A program made the translations under genes and the position numbers. The notes under the pieces were generated by a model that saw nothing but the letters and a program-made list of their open reading frames with translations, did not search any database and had not been told where the DNA came from. Source: an uncultured Collinsella sp. (lineage in GTDB: Bacteria; Actinomycetota; Coriobacteriia; Coriobacteriales; Coriobacteriaceae). From it: a stretch of DNA of 18,946 nt. This document shows positions 7,573 through 15,237 of the stretch, piece by piece (position 1 is the first letter of the stretch; each line of letters opens with the position of its first letter). The stretch is taken from NCBI GenBank assembly GCA_902488525.1, contig CABTWP010000039.1:1-18946 (forward strand), given 5' to 3'.

Positions 7573-9396
7573 ATGGATGCTGCGATTCAGTACATCTTGT
7601 ACTTTGCCGTGCTCGTCGTCTTGGCCGTTCCGCTCGGTCGGTTCATGGCCCATATCATGGATGGTGAGCATACGTTCCTGTCGCCTGTGTTTGCTCCTGT
7701 GGAGCGTGGCGTCTATCGTCTGCTTCGCATCGACGCGGCAGAGCAGATGGGGTGTAGGCGCTATCTGGCGAGCGTGCTGGTCTTTTCGGGGATCGGCCTC
7801 GTGGGTCTTGTGGCACTCCAGGTGCTTCAGTCTTTCTTGCCAGGCAATCCCCAGCACCTGCCGGGTGTGTCATGGGACCTGTCGTTCAATACGGCTGCTT
7901 CCTTCATAACCAACACCAACTGGCAATCCTATTCCGGTGAGACCACCCTGTCCTACTTTGTGCAGTTCATGGGCCTCACCGTGCAAAACTTCTTGTCCGC
8001 CGGCACCGGTATTGCGGTCATGTTCGCGCTCATCCGCGGTTTCCGTCAGGTCAAGGAGCAGGGTCTGGGTTCCTTCTGGGTCGACCTCACCCGCACCGTC
8101 CTGTATGTGCTCATCCCGCTGAACCTCGTGTTCGGCATCTGCCTGGCTGCCGGTGGCGTTATCTCCAATTTTCAGCCGGCTCAGAAGGCTGAGCTCGTAG
8201 AGCCCGTTGCTGTCCAGCCTAATGCAGACGGCGGTTGGAGCGTCATCGACGGCGCCCAGATCGAGGGCGACACGGTCAAGGTCGACGGCAAGGTCGTCGA
8301 GGGCGCCCGCGTGGTCACCGAGCAGTTTTTGCCCCAGGGTCCTGCGGCCAGCCAGGTTGCCATCAAACAATCCGGCACCAACGGCGGCGGCTTCTTTGGC
8401 GCGAACTCTGCGCATCCGTATGAGAACCCCAATGCCTTCACCAACATCATCGAGATGACCAGCTTGCTGCTGATTCCGGTCGCCTGCTGCTTCACCTTCG
8501 GCATCGGTGTCAAGAATGCCAGGCAGGGCAAGGCCATCTTCGCGGCGATGTTTATCCTGCTCGTGGTCTTTACCGGCATCATCGCCGTTAACGAGCATAT
8601 GGGTACGCCGCAGCTGGCAGATGGCGGCGCGGTCAACATCGAGATGACCGATGGCCAGGCGGGCGGCAACATGGAGGGCAAGGAGAGCCGCTTTGGCATC
8701 GCCTCCTCTTCTACCTGGTCCGCTTTCACGACGGCTGCTTCCAACGGCTCGGTCAACTCCATGCACGACTCCTACACCCCGCTCGGCGGGTTTGTCCAGA
8801 TGCTCCAGATAGCGCTGGGCGAGGTGGTGTTCGGCGGCGTGGGCTGCGGCCTGTACGGCATGATCGGCTTCGCCATCCTCACGGTATTTATCGCCGGCCT
8901 TATGGTCGGCCGCACGCCCGAGTTCCTGGGCAAGAAGATCGAGCCGACCGAGATGCGCTGGGCGGTGGTTCTGTGTCTCGCCACCCCGTTCGCCATTCTG
9001 GTGAGCTCCACTATCGCCTGCATGGTGCCCGGTCTTGACGACCAACTCAACAACGGCGGGGCGCATGGCTTCTCCGAGGTCCTGTACACCCTTACTTCGG
9101 CTGGCGGCAACAACGGCTCCTCATTCGCCGGTATGAACTGCAACATCCCGTGGATCAACGTGCTGCTGGGTATCGAGATGCTGTTCGCGCGGTTCCTGCC
9201 GATTGTGGGCACGCTCGCCATCGCGGGCTCGCTGGCCGTGAAGGGCAAGGTCGCCGAGAGCGCCGGCACGCTTTCAACCACCAATGCCATGTTCGTGTTC
9301 CTGCTGGTATTCGTCGTTCTGCTGATTGGCGCCCTGAGTTTCTTCCCGGCGTTGGCGCTTGGTCCCGTTGCCGAATTCTTCCAGATGGTTGCGTAA
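7573..9396 (+). CDS. kdpA: KdpA, K+-translocating subunit of the Kdp ATPase
   Basis: A 607-residue polytopic membrane protein forming the K+ selectivity filter. The four pore-loop regions are visible: TNTNWQSYSG (113-122), GTNGGGFF (268-275), FTTAASNGSVN (about 385-395) and TSAGGNNGSSFAGM (in the last quarter). The protein is longer than the usual ~557-560 residues. The excess lies mainly between about 205 and 258, in the extracytoplasmic stretch before the second pore loop, where a Gly/Asp/Val-rich segment is inserted. Start ATG7573 follows kdpF after three bases. It is followed by kdpB after 15 bases with AAAGGAG between. Confidence 0.96.
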   Translation: MDAAIQYILYFAVLVVLAVPLGRFMAHIMDGEHTFLSPVFAPVERGVYRLLRIDAAEQMGCRRYLASVLVFSGIGLVGLVALQVLQSFLPGNPQHLPGVSWDLSFNTAASFITNTNWQSYSGETTLSYFVQFMGLTVQNFLSAGTGIAVMFALIRGFRQVKEQGLGSFWVDLTRTVLYVLIPLNLVFGICLAAGGVISNFQPAQKAELVEPVAVQPNADGGWSVIDGAQIEGDTVKVDGKVVEGARVVTEQFLPQGPAASQVAIKQSGTNGGGFFGANSAHPYENPNAFTNIIEMTSLLLIPVACCFTFGIGVKNARQGKAIFAAMFILLVVFTGIIAVNEHMGTPQLADGGAVNIEMTDGQAGGNMEGKESRFGIASSSTWSAFTTAASNGSVNSMHDSYTPLGGFVQMLQIALGEVVFGGVGCGLYGMIGFAILTVFIAGLMVGRTPEFLGKKIEPTEMRWAVVLCLATPFAILVSSTIACMVPGLDDQLNNGGAHGFSEVLYTLTSAGGNNGSSFAGMNCNIPWINVLLGIEMLFARFLPIVGTLAIAGSLAVKGKVAESAGTLSTTNAMFVFLLVFVVLLIGALSFFPALALGPVAEFFQMVA

Positions 9397-9411
9397 AGGA
9401 GTCGCAGATTT

Positions 9412-11472
9412 ATGGCTATGCAAAAAGACATGATGAGCCGCGCGGTGCGCGATTCATTTGCCAAGCTTGACCCCCGTGTCCAGGTCCAAAACCCGGTCAT
9501 GTTCCTGGTGTGGCTGTCGGCCGCCATGACCTCCATTCTGGCCGTCGCTTCCATCTTCGGTGTGCAGGATGTGGGTGTGCCCACTTACTATGTGGTCGCC
9601 ATCGCGGTCATCCTGTGGCTCACCGACCTGTTCTCGAACTTCGCCGAGGCGCTTGCCGAGGGCCGCGGTAAGGCCCAGGCCGATTCCCTGCGTGCGGCCA
9701 AGAAGGATGTCGAGGCCCATCGCATCGAGTCCGTTGAGGACAAGGAGCACTTCACCGTCGTTCCCGGCACCGATCTCACGCGCGGCGACCTGGTGATCGT
9801 ACGCGCCGGCGAGCAGATTCCGGGAGACGGCGATGTCATCGAGGGCGCTGCCTCCGTTGACGAGTCCGCCATCACCGGCGAGTCCGCCCCCGTGGTCCGC
9901 GAGGCCGGCGGCGACCGCTCTGCCGTTACCGGCGGTACCACGGTGCTGTCCGACTGGATCATCGTCAAGATCTCCAGTGAGCCCGGCCAGAGCTTCCTGG
10001 ACAAGATGATCGCGATGGTCGAGGGTGCCGCGCGTAAGAAGACCCCCAACGAGGTCGCGCTCGAGATCTTTCTGGTTGCTCTGTCCGTCATCTTCATCCT
10101 CGTGACGATCGCACTGTATTGCTACTCGAGTTTCTCTGCAGGGCTCAACGGTATGGCGAATCCCACCGCTGTGACCACGCTCGTTGCCTTGCTCGTCTGT
10201 CTGGCGCCCACCACCATTGGTGCGCTGCTGTCCGCCATTGGCATCGCCGGCATGAGCCGACTGAACGAGGCCAACGTGCTGGCCATGTCCGGCCGCGCCA
10301 TCGAGGCCGCCGGCGACGTCGACATCCTCATGCTCGATAAGACCGGTACCATCACCTTGGGCAACCGCCAGGCCGCTGAGTTCATTCCGGTCGACGGTGT
10401 CGATCCGGCAGAACTCGCCGATGCCGCGCAGCTGTCCTCTCTGGCGGATGAGACCCCCGAGGGCCGCTCCATCGTCGTGCTCGCCAAGGAGCAGTTTGGG
10501 CTGCGCGGCCGCACACTCGAGGATAAGGGCATGGAGTTCATCCCCTTCACCGCGGCGACCCGCATGTCCGGTGTGAACTACGCCGACAGCGAGATTCGCA
10601 AGGGTGCGGCCGATTCCGTTCGCGCTTATGTGGAGGCTGCCGGAGGAGTGTTTTCGAAGGAGTGCGACGAGGCCGTCGAACGCATTGCGAAGGTGGGCGG
10701 CACCCCGTTGGTCGTGGCAAAGGACCGACGTGTGCTGGGCGTCGTCTACCTTAAGGACATCATCAAGTCCGGCGTGAAGGAGAAGTTCGCCGACCTGCGC
10801 CGCATGGGTATCAAGACCATTATGGTGACGGGTGATAATCCGCTGACGGCCGCCGCCATCGCAGCCGAGGCGGGCGTGGACGACTTCCTGGCCGAGGCCA
10901 CCCCCGAGGGCAAGCTCGAGAAGATCCGCGCGTTCCAGCATGAGGGCCATCTGGTCGCGATGACCGGCGACGGCACCAACGACGCGCCGGCGCTGGCGCA
11001 GGCGGATGTCGCCGTGGCCATGAACACGGGAACCCAGGCTGCCAAGGAGGCCGGCAACATGGTCGACCTCGACTCCAGCCCCACCAAGCTCATCGATATC
11101 GTGCGTATCGGCAAGCAACTGCTCATGACCCGCGGCTCGCTCACGACCTTCTCGGTCGCCAACGACGTCGCCAAGTATTTCGCCATTATCCCGGCGCTAT
11201 TCTCGCCGATCTACCCCGGGTTGGACGCCCTCAACATCCTGGGGCTCACCAGCCCGTTGACTGCCGTGCTGTCCGCCATTATCTACAACGCGCTGGTCAT
11301 CGTCGCGCTGATTCCTGCCGCCCTGAAAGGCGTGAAGTACCGCGAGCTTTCGTCCGGCCAGCTGCTGACCCACAACCTGCTGGTGTGGGGTTTGGGCGGT
11401 ATCGTGGCGCCGTTCGTATTCATCAAGATTATCGACATGCTGCTGGCCTTGTTCGGCATTGGCATGATGTAG
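9412..11472 (+). CDS. kdpB: KdpB, catalytic P-type ATPase subunit
   Basis: A 686-residue P-type ATPase, normal length for KdpB. The actuator motif TGES is at 155-158; its serine is the position reported as a regulatory phosphorylation site in E. coli KdpB. DKTGT has phosphoacceptor Asp309, and the hinge and Mg-binding region reads MTGDGTNDAPALAQADVA. Family-specific tail segments (GNMVDLDSSPTKLIDIV, TTFSVANDVAKYFAI) support KdpB over other P-type pumps. RBS AAAGGAG overlaps the end of kdpA. Two closely following Met codons (residues 3 and 7) are alternative starts. It is followed by kdpC after 12 bases. Confidence 0.97.
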   Translation: MAMQKDMMSRAVRDSFAKLDPRVQVQNPVMFLVWLSAAMTSILAVASIFGVQDVGVPTYYVVAIAVILWLTDLFSNFAEALAEGRGKAQADSLRAAKKDVEAHRIESVEDKEHFTVVPGTDLTRGDLVIVRAGEQIPGDGDVIEGAASVDESAITGESAPVVREAGGDRSAVTGGTTVLSDWIIVKISSEPGQSFLDKMIAMVEGAARKKTPNEVALEIFLVALSVIFILVTIALYCYSSFSAGLNGMANPTAVTTLVALLVCLAPTTIGALLSAIGIAGMSRLNEANVLAMSGRAIEAAGDVDILMLDKTGTITLGNRQAAEFIPVDGVDPAELADAAQLSSLADETPEGRSIVVLAKEQFGLRGRTLEDKGMEFIPFTAATRMSGVNYADSEIRKGAADSVRAYVEAAGGVFSKECDEAVERIAKVGGTPLVVAKDRRVLGVVYLKDIIKSGVKEKFADLRRMGIKTIMVTGDNPLTAAAIAAEAGVDDFLAEATPEGKLEKIRAFQHEGHLVAMTGDGTNDAPALAQADVAVAMNTGTQAAKEAGNMVDLDSSPTKLIDIVRIGKQLLMTRGSLTTFSVANDVAKYFAIIPALFSPIYPGLDALNILGLTSPLTAVLSAIIYNALVIVALIPAALKGVKYRELSSGQLLTHNLLVWGLGGIVAPFVFIKIIDMLLALFGIGMM

Positions 11473-11484
11473 ACGGAGGTATGT

Positions 11485-12075
11485 ATGTTCAAAGGTATCG
11501 CATCGCGCGCACTTGGCGTGTTCGCGCTGTTTACCATCGTCTGCGGCCTGGGATACACGCTCGTGGTGACCGGCGTCGCGCAGCTTGCGTTTCCGTACCA
11601 GGCGAACGGATCGCTTATTACGGTCGACGGCAAGGTTGTGGGTTCCGAGCTCATCGGCCAGAACTTCGATGACGAAGCCCACATGTGGGGTCGTATCCAG
11701 AACGTGTCAATTGTCGAAGGCGAAGACGGCGAGCTCATGGCGTATGGTGCCCCGTCCAACCTGTCCCCGGCGAGTGAGGAGTATCGGCAGCTGATAGATG
11801 CGCGCGTGAAGAAGATCCGCGCCGCCAACCCCGATGCCGATATGGACGCTGTGCCCGTCGACCTGGTGACGTGCTCGGGGTCCGGCCTCGACCCGGAGAT
11901 CTCTCCGGATGCCGCCGAGTATCAGGTCCCGCGCCTTGCCAAGGCCACGGGCAAAAGTGAGGACGAGGTGCGCGACATCATCGCCGCGTGCACCAAGGGC
12001 CGTTTCCTCGGCGTGTTCGGCGAGCCCACGGTCAACGTGCTCAAGGTGAACCTTATGCTGGACGGCGCGCTGTAG
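11485..12075 (+). CDS. kdpC: KdpC, accessory subunit of the Kdp ATPase
   Basis: A 196-residue protein with one N-terminal membrane helix (about 9-31) and a soluble extracytoplasmic part. Family hallmarks are GSLITVDGKVVGSELIGQNF after the helix, VTCSGSGLDPEISPDAA in the second half, and the C-terminal GRFLGVFGEPTVNVLKVNL. It is the last gene of kdpFABC, with GGAGGT 4 bases before ATG11485. In the complex it stabilises assembly and tunes affinity. It is close to the usual length (about 190). The transcript probably ends at the hairpin at 12141-12210. Confidence 0.95.
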   Translation: MFKGIASRALGVFALFTIVCGLGYTLVVTGVAQLAFPYQANGSLITVDGKVVGSELIGQNFDDEAHMWGRIQNVSIVEGEDGELMAYGAPSNLSPASEEYRQLIDARVKKIRAANPDADMDAVPVDLVTCSGSGLDPEISPDAAEYQVPRLAKATGKSEDEVRDIIAACTKGRFLGVFGEPTVNVLKVNLMLDGAL

Positions 12076-12140
12076 GTGAGGGAGTGGCGGATGAGGGCAT
12101 GACTGGCTATCTGAGCTCTCAATTCCACCCCGCCCATCAC

Positions 12141-12210
12141 TTGCGGTGAAATACGGACTGTCTTGGCTGTCAAAAGTCTCGGCTGCCCCGTATTTCACCG
12201 CAACTTTTTT
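12141..12210 (+). terminator. Repeated terminator hairpin element, copy 2
   Basis: Arms 12141-12156 and 12188-12203 form a perfect 16-bp stem, followed by six T (12205-12210). Stem, much of the loop (including TTGGCTGTCAAAAG) and the flank GTGAGG match the element at 3724-3795. The A-C mismatch of copy 1 is an A-T pair here. It ends the kdpFABC transcript 66 bases after the kdpC stop. Confidence 0.88.
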
Positions 12211-12254
12211 GTGAGGGTCGGGATTGAAGGTGGGGAGTGCGAGCGGGTACGGAC

Positions 12255-12295
12255 GCGGCGGTTGCTGATACGATAGGTGTGTTAGCAACTGCCGC
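12255..12295 (+). promoter_or_regulatory. 14-bp stem leader hairpin or operator before the OYE gene
   Basis: Arms 12255-12268 and 12282-12295 pair over 14 bp with two G-T wobbles and a 13-nt loop. No T run follows. It ends 15 bases before the RBS (AAAGGAA from 12311), so it could influence translation, or the TTGCT/AGCAA dyad could be a protein site. No clear promoter was found here. Confidence 0.4.
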
Positions 12296-12323
12296 CGAGC
12301 GGCTCAAACGAAAGGAACCCTGT

Positions 12324-14273
12324 ATGGAGTCTTCCGCCTATCCGATGCTCTTTAGCCCGATCAAGGTCGGTACGACCGAGGTCAAGAACCGCGTCTTTAT
12401 GCCGCCGGTATCTACCAACCTGGCCGATCATGGCTATGTGACCGATGACTTGGTCGATCATTACCGTGCCCGCGCCAAGGGCGGCGTGGGCCTCATCATT
12501 ACCGAGGTCGTGACGGTCGAGCCCACCTATACCTATCTGCCGGGCGACATGTGCTGCTACGACGACACGTTTATCCCCGGCTGGGAAAAGCTCGCCGCGG
12601 CCGTCCACGAGTACGGCTGCAAGATCATGCCGCAGCTCTTTCACCCCGCCTACATGGCCTTTAACATTCCGGGCACGCCGCGCCTGATCGCTCCGTCCTT
12701 CGTGGGACCGTCCTATGCCCGTGAGGCACCGCGTCCTATCACGGTCGACGAGATTCACGAGCTCACGCTTCAGTTTGGCGACGCTGCCGTGCGTATGCAG
12801 AAGGCCGGTGTCGATGGCGTCGAGGTCCATGCGGCGCACGCCCACGGCATGCTCGGCGGTTTCTTGACCCCGCTCTATAACAAGCGTACCGATGAGTACG
12901 GCGGCTCGCTCGACGCCCGCATGCGCTTTTTGCTCGAGGTCATCGCCGAGATTCGCGAGCGCTGCGGCAAGGACTTTATCATCGACGTCCGCATCTCGGG
13001 CGATGAGTACACCGATGGCGGTCTGACCCTCAACGACATGATCTACGTCTCGCGTCGCCTGGAGAAGGCCGGCGTCGACATGATTCATGTGTCGGGCGGC
13101 ACCACCATCAAGCGCGGTTCCGCGATTCCTGCCGCCGGTACCCAGCAGGCCTCGCACGCCGCCTGCTCGCGCGAGATCAAGAAGCACGTCAACATTCCCG
13201 TCGCCACCGTCGGACGTATCAACGAGGCCTGGATCGCCGAGGAGCTGATCGAGGACGGCGCTGCCGACATCTGCATGATGGGCCGCGCCAATCTGTGCGA
13301 TGCCGAGTTCTGCAATAAGGCCGCTGCCGGCAACGCCGACGACATCCGCCCCTGCATTGGCTGCCTGCGCTGCCTGAACGGCATTATGTTTGGCAAGCGC
13401 ATCTCCTGCACCGTCAATCCCGATGTTGAGCGCGACGAGGCCGGCTACGAGCCTGCCGCCGAGGCTAAGAACGTGCTGGTTGTGGGCGCTGGTCCTGCGG
13501 GCATGGAGGCAGCCTACATTGCTGCCAAGCGCGGCCACAACGTAGTGCTCGTGGATAAGCAGGACGAGCCGGGTGGCGAGATGCGCATCGCGGCCGTTCC
13601 GCCGGCAAAGCAGGAACTCACCCGCGTGATCAAGTATCAGTACCGTCGCCTGGCCGAGGTCGGCGTGAAGTGCGTATTTGGCACCGAGCTTACTGCCGAG
13701 GACATTCAGCGTGACTACGCCGGCTACGAGGTCGTCCTGGCCTATGGCGCCGAGCCCATCGCCCCGGCCTTCATGCAGGGATTTAAGCAGGTCATGACGG
13801 CTGACGACCTGTTGGGCGGCAAGGCTTTCCCGGGCAAGAAGATCGTCATCGTGGGCGGCGGCACCGTTGGCTGCGAGACGGCCGACTACCTGGCCCCGTT
13901 GGTCAACGATCTGTCGCCGGCCAATCGCGACGTCACCGTCATCGAGATGACCAAGACGCTCGCCGCCAACGAGGGCGGCGCCGGTCGCGCGGTGCTCATC
14001 ACGCGCATGCTCTCCAAGGGCGTTCACGTGCTGACCGAGGCCAAGGTGACCGAGATTACCGAGGATGCCATCAGCTACGAAAAGGACGGCGAGATCCACA
14101 CCATCGCCGATGCCGATACGCTGGTACTTGCCATGGGCTATCGTCCCAATACCAAGTTGGCCGACGACCTTGCTGCAGCCGGCGTTACCACCCACGTGTT
14201 GGGCGATGCCAACAAGTGCGGCAACATCCGCGACGCCATCGGCGATGGCTACAAGGTTGCTTGCGAGCTCTAG
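12324..14273 (+). CDS. Old-yellow-enzyme-type NADH:flavin oxidoreductase with FeS and FAD domains
   Basis: A 649-residue protein with the three-part build of 2,4-dienoyl-CoA reductase, enoate reductase and BaiCD-type enzymes. An FMN-binding TIM barrel covers 1-~335, with VEVHAAHAHGMLGGFLTPLYN (about 166-186) and RTDEYGGSLDAR. A 4Fe-4S motif C..C..C then C (Cys344, 347, 350, 362) follows. A C-terminal half has FAD motif VGAGPAG (about 387-393) and a second dinucleotide motif VGGGTVGCETADYL. The reaction is expected to be NAD(P)H-dependent reduction of an activated C=C bond; the substrate (enoate, dienoyl-CoA, steroid or plant phenolic) cannot be told from sequence. ATG12324 has AAAGGAA about 7 bases upstream; the frame extends 29 codons further without an RBS. 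It appears monocistronic and converges with the isomerase gene across a terminator. Confidence 0.85.
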   Translation: MESSAYPMLFSPIKVGTTEVKNRVFMPPVSTNLADHGYVTDDLVDHYRARAKGGVGLIITEVVTVEPTYTYLPGDMCCYDDTFIPGWEKLAAAVHEYGCKIMPQLFHPAYMAFNIPGTPRLIAPSFVGPSYAREAPRPITVDEIHELTLQFGDAAVRMQKAGVDGVEVHAAHAHGMLGGFLTPLYNKRTDEYGGSLDARMRFLLEVIAEIRERCGKDFIIDVRISGDEYTDGGLTLNDMIYVSRRLEKAGVDMIHVSGGTTIKRGSAIPAAGTQQASHAACSREIKKHVNIPVATVGRINEAWIAEELIEDGAADICMMGRANLCDAEFCNKAAAGNADDIRPCIGCLRCLNGIMFGKRISCTVNPDVERDEAGYEPAAEAKNVLVVGAGPAGMEAAYIAAKRGHNVVLVDKQDEPGGEMRIAAVPPAKQELTRVIKYQYRRLAEVGVKCVFGTELTAEDIQRDYAGYEVVLAYGAEPIAPAFMQGFKQVMTADDLLGGKAFPGKKIVIVGGGTVGCETADYLAPLVNDLSPANRDVTVIEMTKTLAANEGGAGRAVLITRMLSKGVHVLTEAKVTEITEDAISYEKDGEIHTIADADTLVLAMGYRPNTKLADDLAAAGVTTHVLGDANKCGNIRDAIGDGYKVACEL

Positions 14274-14327
14274 TCAACCCCTTGGTGCATGTGAGGCCTA
14301 TCCCCGCGGCGTCAGTCGGTAGATAGC

Positions 14328-14368
14328 AAAAAGCGGCGGTCATCCCGTACATGGGACGACCGCCGCTT
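14328..14368 (-). terminator. Intrinsic terminator for the RpiB-type isomerase gene
   Basis: Arms 14331-14346 and 14353-14368 form a 16-bp stem with one mismatch and a 6-nt loop. On the minus strand it is followed by five T (plus-strand A at 14328-14332, partly paired). It lies 26 bases after the isomerase stop. On the plus strand the tail is weak, so it may only partly end the OYE transcript. Confidence 0.8.
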
Positions 14369-14393
14369 GCGTTAGCTGCAATGAGTCGTGCGA

Positions 14394-15035
14394 TTAGAGG
14401 CCCAGGATCTCCTTGACCTTGGCGATGATGGCCTCGTCGGTTGCGTTGGCAAAGAAGTACTCCTGGAAGTGTTCGCCGGCAAGTGCGCCCTTCACCAGGT
14501 CCTGATCGATCTCGCCCAGAACGTCGACGAGCGGACGCATAGTCACAGCGCGGACGCCGTCGAGGATCTTCTTGTTGCGCTGCTCGGGCTCAACACGCTC
14601 GGCAGGATAGCCGTTGCCCGAACCAAAGCCAAAGAGCTTCTCAAAGGTGTACTCAAGGTTGAGCTCCTGGCCCCAGCCGTTCTTGAGGGCGAAGGGCATG
14701 GCGACGGCGTTGCCATCGTTGACCTGGGCAAAGGTGTAGGCGTCGAGCGGGTCGGCAACGTGGCCACACAGCACGCCGGGGAAGGAGTTGCAGGCGAGCA
14801 TGGCACCCTCGCCGGTGCCGCAGCCGGTCACGACGTAGTCGGCAGCGCCGGAGTTGAGCAGCACGGCGGCAAGGATGCCGTTCTGCACGTAGGTGAGGGG
14901 CTTGGAGTCGGCATCGGCATACATGCCATAGTTAAAGACAGTGTGGCCCATGGGCTCGACAACCTTCTTAAGGGCAGCCTCAATCATAGGGTTCTTGGAG
15001 TTCTGAGAGTTCTCATTGATCAGAGCGATTTTCAT
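14394..15035 (-). CDS. RpiB/LacAB-family isomerase, probable DhuI-type 4-deoxy-5-keto-uronate isomerase
   Basis: A 213-residue protein with the RpiB/LacA/LacB active-site segment VVTGCGTGEGAMLACN (about 68-83), where Cys72 matches the catalytic cysteine, and a following GHVADPLDAYTFAQVNDGNA with His92. It is longer than canonical RpiB (about 150) and has an extended C-terminal part. From established knowledge, streptococcal DhuI, which isomerises 4-deoxy-L-threo-5-hexosulose-uronate, belongs to this superfamily and works with the SDR enzyme DhuD. The neighbouring SDR gene and the shared operator make that role more likely than ribose-5-phosphate isomerisation. That is inference; a generic pentose or hexose phosphate isomerase is the alternative. 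GGAAGG precedes ATG15035. Confidence 0.75.
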   Translation of the reverse strand: MKIALINENSQNSKNPMIEAALKKVVEPMGHTVFNYGMYADADSKPLTYVQNGILAAVLLNSGAADYVVTGCGTGEGAMLACNSFPGVLCGHVADPLDAYTFAQVNDGNAVAMPFALKNGWGQELNLEYTFEKLFGFGSGNGYPAERVEPEQRNKKILDGVRAVTMRPLVDVLGEIDQDLVKGALAGEHFQEYFFANATDEAIIAKVKEILGL

Positions 15036-15114
15036 GATAGGTAACCTTCCACTATTTTCTAAATTAATGGTTCGTTATGTTGCATGGCATCTCCAACAGA
15101 GAAGCCGCTCTGCG

Positions 15115-15224
15115 GGCGGCGGACGATAAGGTCTGTCGCGAGTTCCGCACGAGCCGAAGAGCACTTAATGTGCTCTTCGTGCGAGTCAGGACTGTTCGAG
15201 CAGCAGACCTTATCGTCCGCCGCC
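15115..15224. repeat. 110-bp inverted-repeat element between the dehydrogenase and isomerase genes
   Basis: A perfect 21-bp inverted repeat (15115-15135 with 15204-15224) encloses a second hairpin with a 10-bp stem (15155-15164 with 15170-15179, loop TTAAT). On the minus strand it lies in the intercistronic space 13 bases after the dehydrogenase stop. No T tract follows. It could be an RNA stability or processing hairpin, a REP-like sequence or a MITE remnant. No target-site duplication was recognised. Confidence 0.8.
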
Positions 15225-15237
15225 TCGCCCAGACGTC

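Noticed and set aside
9454..11118. 554-residue open frame opposite kdpB
   Set aside because: Antisense shadow of an unmistakable P-type ATPase; no RBS or domain motif.
12282..14195. 637-residue open frame opposite the old-yellow-enzyme gene
   Set aside because: Antisense shadow with typical Gly/Ala/His/Asp composition; the sense frame has FMN, FeS and FAD motifs.
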